A DNA stretch of 64,000 bases from a virus. This document shows positions 56,537 through 62,665 of the stretch, one piece after another. The notes below the pieces were generated by a model. That model was not told the DNA's origin. It ran no database searches and saw only the letters and a program-made list of their open reading frames with translations. Position numbers and translations under genes: made by a program. Within the stretch, counting starts at the first letter, position 1, and every line of letters begins with the position of its first letter. The stretch spans positions 18,446-82,445 of the IMG/VR virus record IMGVR_UViG_3300048838_001252; one strand, given 5' to 3'.

Positions 56537-56796
56537 TGGAAAAAGAAATACATTCAATTGATATTATACCTGCAGTATTTGTTAAATACCGGGAAGACGG
56601 TAACGTAGTTTTAAGATGTTTACAGGGTGAAAAAACTGTTAATAGAGCATTTGAACCACACTTGTTTAAAAATATACCGGAACTAAAGTATTTATTTTTG
56701 GGAATTATAACTGGTGTTGGATACATGCAATTGAATGTTTGTGATGGAAATGAATTCGAGTACTTATTCAAGAAGAAATGGAAGGAGTTATTATGA
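56536..56796 (+). CDS. hypothetical protein
   Basis: 86 residues, starting MEKEIHSIDIIPAVFVKYRE. Beta-rich N-terminal part (NVVLRCLQGEKTVN) then a hydrophobic segment (YLFLGIITGVGYMQLN). No family recognised. Overlaps the following gene by four bases. Confidence 0.55.
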   Translation: MEKEIHSIDIIPAVFVKYREDGNVVLRCLQGEKTVNRAFEPHLFKNIPELKYLFLGIITGVGYMQLNVCDGNEFEYLFKKKWKELL

Positions 56797-56984
56797 AAAT
56801 GATTAATGAAATAAAACAAGATATCATTGCTGCTCTTTACGATGGGCGCATAAGCGATTTATCTGACATTGGAAACGAGATTGGAATTGTAATTGGAAAA
56901 TATACTGATGATGAAAATACGATTGAAGATTTCATTCGAGGCGTAAAACACGGAGTATCGTTGGCTGACGGTACACATCCATAA
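56793..56984 (+). CDS. small helical protein
   Basis: 63 residues from ATG 56793; this start is preferred because AAGGAG lies 7 bases upstream, an unusually good Shine-Dalgarno match for this genome. Sequence starts MKMINEIKQDIIAALYDGRI and is helical. Function unknown. Confidence 0.55.
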   Translation: MKMINEIKQDIIAALYDGRISDLSDIGNEIGIVIGKYTDDENTIEDFIRGVKHGVSLADGTHP

Positions 56985-57014
56985 TTTCGAAAATCATTAA
57001 TAATTAATAATATA

Positions 57015-57176
57015 ATGGAAAAGCACGAAGAAATTTTAAAAGAATTGGAACGGAAAAGAAAGGCAAATAATCGACATTGTGAATTAAATGATTGTCCTGC
57101 AACACCATATATGGAAGGTGCAAATCGTGTTCTCGATGAAATGATTGAATTTGTTAAATGTTTAACAAATAAATGA
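57015..57176 (+). CDS. 53-residue protein
   Basis: ORF from ATG 57015 starting MEKHEEILKELERKRKANNR, then HCELNDC and a helical end (VLDEMIEFVKCLTNK). Same strand and tight spacing as its neighbours support a real gene. Confidence 0.5.
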   Translation: MEKHEEILKELERKRKANNRHCELNDCPATPYMEGANRVLDEMIEFVKCLTNK

Positions 57177-57195
57177 ATAAGTTCTTTAAAATAAT

Positions 57196-57559
57196 GGGGC
57201 AGACTGGTTTTGACTTCATGTCAGACTTGGTAATGTAAGCAAGTCGTAGTTGAATCGGACTACGTTAAAAAGGTTCAAAACAACAAATGCAGAGGATATA
57301 ATGTCCATTCCAACGTCTCTTACAAGAGGCAAAAGCGTTTTTGCGAGAAATACTGAACTCGCATTTGCTGCGTAGGAACAATAAAACAGTAAAAACAACG
57401 GGTAGTCATCCTGAGTTGATTTGTTCTCAAGGATGTGGCGTTGAAAAATAGAAAACTGAAAAAATAAAATATTTTGCTGGTTTAGAAAAACCGGATAAAC
57501 TTGTAGAAAACTTATTAATCACATGAAACACAGGGGTTCGACTCCCCTCTGCTCCACCA
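57196..57559 (+). ncRNA. ssrA: tmRNA with tag ARNTELAFAA
   Basis: Transfer-messenger RNA that rescues stalled ribosomes. The tRNA-like ends are clear: 5' GGGGCAGA with CTGGTTTTGAC, 3' GGGG-TTCGACT-CCCC and CTGCTCC with encoded ACCA; the acceptor has the G3-U70 pair for alanine charging. The tag frame resumes at GCG (57343) and reads ARNTELAFAA before TAG at 57373, preceded by a CTCTT/AAGAG hairpin. The 364-base length is normal for tmRNA. Confidence 0.92.
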
Positions 57560-57583
57560 ATATTGTAAGTTAAATAATTGATT

Positions 57584-58012
57584 ATGAAACCTGATTACGA
57601 AGGAATGTTGAAAAAAATGGATGAATGGGTAGAATCTGATGATGGTAAAGCCTATTTTGAGAATCTTAGAAAGAAAAATGAGATTCAAGAAGGTCGTTAT
57701 AGACGTTTTGAAAAATGGTTAGAGCAAAATGATTTTGATACGTTAATATATAAATTGATTTATGAACACGGAGAAGAATGGCGAGAAAAGTGTTGGCATA
57801 ATGGCTGTGAAGTTTATCCAAATAATAAACTACAATTTATAATTGATTATGTTTTCGATAACTATGCACCCATTAGTGTCCCACAACTTGAAAATATGTT
57901 CACCACAGATATTAGATTTTTTAAAGGATATTATTTCAGAATAATGCACGGACAAGGTTCTGTATTTGATTTATATAATGGAGATGATTTTCAACACCTG
58001 TTAAGCGCATGA
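57584..58012 (+). CDS. hypothetical protein
   Basis: 142 residues from ATG 57584 (MKPDYEGMLKKMDEWVESDD); a TTG six bases earlier is less likely. Helical N-terminal half, then WREKCWHNGCEVYPNNK and a C-terminal part with SVPQLENMFTTDIRFFKGYY. No family recognised. Overlaps the next gene by 4 bases. Confidence 0.6.
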   Translation: MKPDYEGMLKKMDEWVESDDGKAYFENLRKKNEIQEGRYRRFEKWLEQNDFDTLIYKLIYEHGEEWREKCWHNGCEVYPNNKLQFIIDYVFDNYAPISVPQLENMFTTDIRFFKGYYFRIMHGQGSVFDLYNGDDFQHLLSA

Positions 58013-58320
58013 CAACATACAATAAATTAGTACGGGATAAAATAGTTAAAATATTAAAGAAATCCAGCATTGGTTATAAGTACCATATCGCTAAAGATGA
58101 TACAGAATTTCTCGAAAAACTATATGAAAAACTTCAGGAAGAAATACAAGAATTTCGTGAAAAACCAAGTCTTGAAGAATTTGCAGATATACTGCAAGTA
58201 CTGGAAGCCATTGCAAAATTCAACGAGTTTGATTTAAATAAAATTAAAGAAGCAAAAGCAAATAAACTTCATAACAAAGGCGGTTTCAATAATAGAATTA
58301 TTTTGGAAGAAACGAAATAA
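58009..58320 (+). CDS. MazG/HisE-like house-cleaning pyrophosphohydrolase
   Basis: 103 residues. YNKLVRDKIVKILKKSSIG, then KLQEEIQEFREKPSLEEFAD with ADILQVLEAI gives the E-x2-E...E-x2-D metal-binding pattern of small phosphoribosyl-ATP pyrophosphohydrolase-like/MazG-like proteins, and KANKLHNKGGFNNRIIL is their usual end. Second member of this superfamily in the window (the other at 11814). Confidence 0.82.
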   Translation: MTTYNKLVRDKIVKILKKSSIGYKYHIAKDDTEFLEKLYEKLQEEIQEFREKPSLEEFADILQVLEAIAKFNEFDLNKIKEAKANKLHNKGGFNNRIILEETK

Positions 58321-58332
58321 TAACTATCTTTG
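58303..58332 (+). promoter_or_regulatory. housekeeping-type promoter before tRNA-Leu
   Basis: TTG at 58303-58305 and TATCTTTG at 58325-58332, 19 bases apart; the tRNA starts at 58351. Confidence 0.6.
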
Positions 58333-58350
58333 TTCTGTGTTTTTTGAAAT

Positions 58351-58436
58351 GGCGGGATGTCGTAATTGGTAGCCGAGACAGACTTAAAATCTGTTGAACC
58401 TTTGTGTTCGTGTGGGTTCGAGTCCCATTCCCGCTA
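58351..58436 (+). tRNA. tRNA-Leu(UAA), class II
   Basis: Acceptor GGCGGGA/TCCCGCT, D stem TCG/CGA, anticodon stem ACAGA/TCTGT with loop CTTAAAA, variable arm with GAAC/GTTC, T arm GTGGG-TTCGAGT-CCCAT, A73. Confidence 0.88.
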
Positions 58437-58440
58437 CTAA

Positions 58441-58537
58441 ACATTTGGTGGCATTGCTACAAATTAACAAAGGCGGGTTTGGTTTCCCAACATCGGTGAA
58501 AATCGGTAACATGAGTTCGAGTCTCACCACCGAATGT
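58441..58537 (+). other. tRNA-like element with extended acceptor
   Basis: ACATTTGGTGG (58441-58451) pairs with CCACCGAATGT (58527-58537) over 11 positions, and TGAG-TTCGAGT-CTCA is a good T arm. The anticodon region (GGG-TTTGGTTT-CCC) is irregular and the variable region holds two ATCGGT copies. Could be a decayed Pro or Thr tRNA. Confidence 0.4.
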
Positions 58538-58554
58538 TTTTAAATAAAAATGAT

Positions 58555-58821
58555 ATGAAAGAAATTAAAAAAGCAATACGGAATGAAATTCGTAAGGATT
58601 GTCGTGAGGAAGCTAAGAAAATTCTTGAACTTGGTGACGATAAAGACCGTGGAGATTTTATGAAATATCATGAAGAAGATAAGGGAAACATTTGTTGTCT
58701 TGTTCTGGACTTTGCAAAGAAAAAATTAATTGAAGCCGGAAAATGGGAGTTTAATGAGAATGATTGTTTTAACGACCAGTTTAGATTTTTGGAAGATGAA
58801 GACAGTAAAGAAACTGAATAA
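58555..58821 (+). CDS. small charged helical protein
   Basis: 88 residues from ATG 58555 (MKEIKKAIRNEIRKDCREEA); the longer frame from 58534 would start inside the tRNA-like element. Contains CC and acidic C terminus. Function unknown. Confidence 0.5.
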   Translation: MKEIKKAIRNEIRKDCREEAKKILELGDDKDRGDFMKYHEEDKGNICCLVLDFAKKKLIEAGKWEFNENDCFNDQFRFLEDEDSKETE

Positions 58822-58918
58822 TGACAATTGTTGTGGGAAACCACTAAAGGTTGTTGACCCCAGAAGGAAAAAAGATTTGGGGATTAAAAAAGTAATTAAG
58901 AAGAGAACGCCCGGATGA
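58796..58918 (+). CDS. 40-residue basic protein overlapping tRNA-Leu
   Basis: ORF in another frame from ATG 58796, overlapping the preceding gene by 26 bases: MKTVKKLNNDNCCGKPLKVV and a Lys/Arg-rich end. Its stop (58916-58918) lies in the acceptor stem of the next tRNA. Moderate support only. Confidence 0.35.
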   Translation: MKTVKKLNNDNCCGKPLKVVDPRRKKDLGIKKVIKKRTPG

Positions 58919-58982
58919 CGGAACTGGCATACGTATTAGATTCAAAACCTAAGTTTTGTGGGTTCGACTCCCACTCTGGGCA
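58909..58982 (+). tRNA. tRNA-Leu(CAA) with short variable loop
   Basis: Acceptor GCCCGGA/TCTGGGC, D stem ACG/CGT with Leu-like loop, anticodon stem TTAG/CTAA with loop TTCAAAA, T arm GTGGG-TTCGACT-CCCAC, A73. Variable loop about 5 bases, like the Leu tRNAs at 53877 and 54499. Confidence 0.75.
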
Positions 58983-58989
58983 CAAATTA

Positions 58990-58997
58990 GTATTTAT
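58990..58997 (+). promoter_or_regulatory. late promoter motif (GTATTTAT)
   Basis: Reads TTAGTATTTATATAAAACTG, upstream of the gene at 59070. Confidence 0.55.
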
Positions 58998-59036
58998 ATA
59001 AAACTGCATTTTATCATGAAAGAAAAATTTAAAGTC

Positions 59037-59065
59037 CTGTAACGCAACTCAAATGGTGCGTTCAG
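59037..59065 (+). promoter_or_regulatory. stem-loop at the start of the gene at 59070
   Basis: CCTG-AACGCA pairs with TGCGTT-CAGG (10 bp, one bulged T), and the AGGA before the ATG is partly inside the stem. It could block translation until unfolded or bound by a protein. Confidence 0.45.
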
Positions 59066-59069
59066 GAAA

Positions 59070-59372
59070 ATGGGAAACAAAAACATTGTAGATAATACCA
59101 CGAATCGTGGTGAATTCAACCGTGCTTACAAAAGATATCTTGAAGGCAAGGGAAAAATCAGTTGTACTTATTGCCGTTATCATCGTAACGAAAACGGTAA
59201 AGGTAGAGGATATTATGGTGGATATGAAAGAACCAACGGTCATGTCAAAATAATTTATCCAAACTGGAAACTTGTTTCAAGTAACCGTAAGCAATGGATG
59301 AAAAAATCGATGAAAGTCGTTGAAAAAACTGTGCGCTGGTCAGGCGCAAAATACATCGACATTACTTGGTAA
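59070..59372 (+). CDS. small basic protein with Cys pair
   Basis: 100 residues, starting MGNKNIVDNTTNRGEFNRAY. CTYCRYHRNENGKGRGYYGG supplies a CxxC and His close to a Gly/Arg-rich stretch; the C terminus is basic with many Trp and Lys. Reminiscent of nucleic-acid-binding proteins, but no family named. Preceded by a strong stem-loop and followed by tRNA-Met. Confidence 0.6.
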   Translation: MGNKNIVDNTTNRGEFNRAYKRYLEGKGKISCTYCRYHRNENGKGRGYYGGYERTNGHVKIIYPNWKLVSSNRKQWMKKSMKVVEKTVRWSGAKYIDITW

Positions 59373-59382
59373 TGTCGATTAT

Positions 59383-59455
59383 GGCGGGATAGCTTAGTTG
59401 GTAAAGCACTTGAGTCATAACCAAGAGACCGAGGGTTCGAGTCCCTCTCCCGCTA
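59383..59455 (+). tRNA. tRNA-Met(CAU)
   Basis: Acceptor GGCGGGA/TCCCGCT, D stem GCTT/AAGC, anticodon stem CTTG/CAAG with loop GTCATAA, T arm GAGGG-TTCGAGT-CCCTC, A73. Initiator features are absent; an Ile(CAU) with modified C34 cannot be excluded. Confidence 0.85.
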
Positions 59456-59463
59456 CAAATAAA

Positions 59464-59487
59464 AAACCCATCGAATTCGATGGGTTT
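59464..59487. terminator. bidirectional terminator closing the tRNA island
   Basis: AAACCCATCGA and TCGATGGGTTT, a perfect palindrome around an AT core, between tRNA-Met (+) and the converging membrane gene (-). Confidence 0.75.
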
Positions 59488-59501
59488 AAATTTCCAACAT
59501 G

Positions 59502-59774
59502 TTATTTCTTCTTTTTGTTCAGCCATTCGAACAATCTGTACATGCCATAGGCAGCAGATATAAACAACCAGAGTCCAAGAATTGTTTCTGCACCGGGAAC
59601 TCCTTTTTCATATATCATTGAATATGCTGTAAATATCACAACATAACTAATGGTAATCATCCAATTATTTTTAAACCATTCTTTTACTGCTCCCCATTTA
59701 GGAAGTACCCATTTTTTAATGGCTACCCATTTAGCGAGAAGCCATGTTTTAATTTTTTCCCATATTTTTTTCAT
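59502..59774 (-). CDS. small membrane protein, holin-like
   Basis: 90 residues. N-terminal Trp/Lys amphipathic helices (KKIWEKIKTWLLAKWVAIKK), then two transmembrane segments (ITISYVVIFTAYSMIY and ETILGLWLFISAAYGMYRLF) and a Lys-rich end. Size and topology fit a class II holin, but nothing else links it to lysis. Independent gene with AT-rich leader. Confidence 0.55.
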   Translation of the reverse strand: MKKIWEKIKTWLLAKWVAIKKWVLPKWGAVKEWFKNNWMITISYVVIFTAYSMIYEKGVPGAETILGLWLFISAAYGMYRLFEWLNKKKK

Positions 59775-59804
59775 AATTTTCGTTTTTATATTTTTAAATA
59801 ATTT

Positions 59805-60641
59805 TTACACTATAATATGTTCAGACCACTCAGGCATATTATTTTCTTCAGATATTGTTGCTGCTTGACCTTGTACAAATTTTGCTGTTTTAATTACTCT
59901 GTCATTCAAAAGTTGTTCCAGCAATTCATCTGATATTTTAGCATAGGATATCTTAGTTCTATATGTTCGATTCGTTTTATACTTCAACAATTCCGGGTTC
60001 TTGGATTCAACTGCAGTTATCTCAACCGTATGATATTTTCCTCTTTGAACAAGTTTTTCGAATAAATTAAAAATATAATCCATATCGTTTGTGAAAACAT
60101 TTGGTGTCGTAACCGAAACAAAGAAATTACTATCAATTTCCATTATGATTGCAATAAGTGTTTTCATATTTTCTTTGGTCTTATCAGACACGCCAAAATT
60201 TTCTGTATTAAATGCTGTCACATTAAAGCCTAAACCCATGTCGTTTATTCTTTTTGCTTCATTCATAAAATTAGTTCCATGAGCATCCCAACGGTCTTGT
60301 TGACCTGTTGTTAATAATTTTACGTGAATCATTTCATGTGCTAACGTGCTTTTAAAATTACTATATGGAATTTGATAGAACCCCGACATTGCCAGATGTT
60401 GAATTTTTATCTGACCGTCATAGTTGTTTTTTAAATACTTAACATGACCCAACGAAGTTTTTCTATTGCTCCAACGCATTGGTACTCTGGGTAATTGATT
60501 ATTAAAAAGCATTGAATTATACTTATTGTATTCTTGTTGTAAATCAATACTTTGAAAATCAACGATTTCGTTATCTTCATGTTCTTTGGCTTCGCCAAGA
60601 AAACTACTAATTTCTTCCTTAATTATTATATTTAATTTCAT
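59805..60641 (-). CDS. SprT-like zinc metalloprotease with short leader
   Basis: 278 residues from ATG 60641 (MKLNIIIKEEISSFLGEAKE); this start lies one base after the stop of the upstream gene. The N-terminal IIKE fits the protease-cleavable leader. Metalloprotease core: AHEMIHVKL (HExxH) in STLAHEMIHVKLLTT, preceded by the SprT-like elements YNSMLFNNQLPRVPMRWSNR. If packaged it could cut host proteins on entry; this is inference. Confidence 0.72.
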   Translation of the reverse strand: MKLNIIIKEEISSFLGEAKEHEDNEIVDFQSIDLQQEYNKYNSMLFNNQLPRVPMRWSNRKTSLGHVKYLKNNYDGQIKIQHLAMSGFYQIPYSNFKSTLAHEMIHVKLLTTGQQDRWDAHGTNFMNEAKRINDMGLGFNVTAFNTENFGVSDKTKENMKTLIAIIMEIDSNFFVSVTTPNVFTNDMDYIFNLFEKLVQRGKYHTVEITAVESKNPELLKYKTNRTYRTKISYAKISDELLEQLLNDRVIKTAKFVQGQAATISEENNMPEWSEHIIV

Positions 60642-60642
60642 A

Positions 60643-61302
60643 TTAAAAAGATACTCTACAAATTTGATTCTTGAAATCAAAATCTAATTCATTGACATAT
60701 AATCCACTGCTTAATGCTATTGAAACATTTTCTATTTGGAAATTCCATTGGATTTCTGATACATTTTTTTCTGTTTCCTGAACCAATTCGTCACTTTGTT
60801 TGTCATATAGATTCAGCACATAGATACCCTCAACCTTATCAATTTCAACATTAAAACTCTCAATACCATATCTATTAACCCATAAATTAACACTCCAGCT
60901 TATCATTATTTTTGTTCTATTGATATCGGCTTCATAATCAGATGAAAAATATTGATAATTATAAAAATCTGCATCAACAAATGATGAAAAATGTAGTCTT
61001 TCGTCCTTAAACACAGAAGATTCTGATAAAAAATTTTGAAATTCTTCATTTATTATTTCATTAATTTTATCATATCTATGATATATGTTTTTACCGTTAA
61101 TATCAACAACACTTAAACCATAAAAACTTGAATTGAGTTTTTCTGCAATTTTTAATGCTTCGCTCGGTTCAAATTTAATAACTTCCGGGTCATTAAACGG
61201 ATTTTTACTTGATTGATAACTAAAACTATTTGGTTGAATATTAGTTATATACTTTTTTTCTCCGTTCTTAATTATCTTTATAATTACTTTTGAGGCATCC
61301 AT
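60643..61302 (-). CDS. hypothetical protein upstream of SprT-like protease
   Basis: 219 residues starting MDASKVIIKIIKNGEKKYIT. An N-terminal beta domain is followed by an internal EIINEEFQNFLSE segment that resembles the INE-type cleavage site and then a beta-rich domain. Late motif 15 bases upstream. Confidence 0.55.
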   Translation of the reverse strand: MDASKVIIKIIKNGEKKYITNIQPNSFSYQSSKNPFNDPEVIKFEPSEALKIAEKLNSSFYGLSVVDINGKNIYHRYDKINEIINEEFQNFLSESSVFKDERLHFSSFVDADFYNYQYFSSDYEADINRTKIMISWSVNLWVNRYGIESFNVEIDKVEGIYVLNLYDKQSDELVQETEKNVSEIQWNFQIENVSIALSSGLYVNELDFDFKNQICRVSF

Positions 61303-61317
61303 TCATAAACATTTTTT

Positions 61318-61325
61318 ATAAATAC
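61318..61325 (-). promoter_or_regulatory. late promoter motif (GTATTTAT)
   Basis: Minus strand reads CGAGTATTTATAAAAAATG before the gene at 60643. Confidence 0.6.
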
Positions 61326-61364
61326 TCGATATGTATTAAACTTCCATTCTTTCAAAACATGAGT

Positions 61365-62279
61365 TTATATCTCTTCCCGCTCAGAAATATCTTCAGGTTC
61401 TGCTTTCGATGTTTTGTCAATTAAATTGAAATACTGAGAATACTTTTCAAATTTAAACGCAGGATTATTCCACGTTCTACCAGCACCCGCAAATCTTTTA
61501 ATTTGTTTTAATTTTAATCCTCTAAATGGAACACCTGAACCAGATGTTACTGGTTTTTCTTTTGATAAGAAACTTGGCTGAAAGTATTCTGAATATTTTT
61601 CTTTAACTTCTCTTGATTTTAATGCTTCAACCATATTACCATTTTCATCTAAAACAAGAACTATTGAAAAAGACGATTCGGGTACAACAGATACTTCTTC
61701 TTGACCACTTCTATCAAATTTTACTGCGTTAAAACCGGGTACTTCAGTATATTGCCCTTTTCTTTGTTGAATTTCCCATTCAGGATTAATTCTATCAACA
61801 TAATCTTTATATGTCATTTCCCATCTGAACAAATATTCAGTTAGTTTTAAAAATCTTCCAACCATTGGATTTTGTTTGGGTTTTGCTAAATATCTGTCCC
61901 ATACACCCGCATATTGAGCCGTTTGATAACTACCTTTCGGTGCTTTTTCTTTCCAATATTTGAAAATATCATTAATTTCTTCTGCTTCTTGACTGCTGGC
62001 AGGAATTTCTGCTTGTGTTTCTTTTCTTGTTTGCAATACATAATCAAGTGTTTGTTGTACTTCTTCAGGAGAAACTGAATAAGAATCTGCCAATGTTTGT
62101 ATATCTTTTGGTGATAAGGAAGTTCTTGTTCCAAGTAATACGTTTATATCGTTTATCATTTCTTGAGAATATGAAGATTTTTGTTCTTCCACAAAATATT
62201 CTTCTTTAATTATAAAGTCAGAATTGACTTTTTTCATCATTTCAAAAAGCATTTGCTTACTATTGGTATTTTTTTTCAT
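61365..62279 (-). CDS. internal-protein candidate with leader (LFEMM...IKE)
   Basis: 304 residues. Leader MKKNTNSKQMLFEMMKKVNS then DFIIKE, predicted cut after Glu26. A helix-turn-helix-like segment follows (LSPKDIQTLADSYSVSPEEV), then a mixed domain including SFSIVLVLDENGNMVEALKS and FAGAGRTWNNPAFKF. No enzyme motif recognised. Confidence 0.65.
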   Translation of the reverse strand: MKKNTNSKQMLFEMMKKVNSDFIIKEEYFVEEQKSSYSQEMINDINVLLGTRTSLSPKDIQTLADSYSVSPEEVQQTLDYVLQTRKETQAEIPASSQEAEEINDIFKYWKEKAPKGSYQTAQYAGVWDRYLAKPKQNPMVGRFLKLTEYLFRWEMTYKDYVDRINPEWEIQQRKGQYTEVPGFNAVKFDRSGQEEVSVVPESSFSIVLVLDENGNMVEALKSREVKEKYSEYFQPSFLSKEKPVTSGSGVPFRGLKLKQIKRFAGAGRTWNNPAFKFEKYSQYFNLIDKTSKAEPEDISEREEI

Positions 62280-62292
62280 AACAAATTTTTTT

Positions 62293-62300
62293 ATAAATAC
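62293..62300 (-). promoter_or_regulatory. late promoter motif (GTATTTAT)
   Basis: Minus strand reads AGAGTATTTATAAAAAAATT before the gene at 61365. Confidence 0.6.
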
Positions 62301-62324
62301 TCTATGAAATTCAAAATAGTTTGA

Positions 62325-62332
62325 TATCTTTG
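62325..62332 (+). promoter_or_regulatory. housekeeping-type -7 element TATCTTTG
   Basis: Matches TAnnTTTG, 21 bases before the ATG at 62354; no clear TTG partner. Confidence 0.4.
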
Positions 62333-62353
62333 TGTCTCAAATGCATTTATAAA

Positions 62354-62653
62354 ATGACGAACTATTCGTACAAATTATTCAGACAATTAAAGTCTGGTGA
62401 AATTACATCGCTATTCATCAATAAAACTGAACGATTAGAAAAAGGTGTCTGGCTCGAAGCCAGAGAATTTCCAACAGCAGGTTATAAATTCAGACCATTC
62501 TGGCATTGTACTGCAAAACCGGAAGCACCACATTTAAGTGAAAAGGGTAGAATTTGGTTAAAAGTGGAAATGCAGGATTATGAAATTTTCGAAAGACCCG
62601 AACACCAAGGTGGAAAATGGTTTCTCGCAAAAAGAATAAAAATTGTTGAATGA
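62354..62653 (+). CDS. hypothetical early protein
   Basis: 99 residues from ATG 62354 (MTNYSYKLFRQLKSGEITSL). Contains WLEAREFPTAGYKFRPFWHC and a C-terminal EKGRIWLKVEMQDYEIF beta segment. No family recognised. Confidence 0.6.
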   Translation: MTNYSYKLFRQLKSGEITSLFINKTERLEKGVWLEAREFPTAGYKFRPFWHCTAKPEAPHLSEKGRIWLKVEMQDYEIFERPEHQGGKWFLAKRIKIVE

Positions 62654-62665
62654 CGGAATAAAGTT

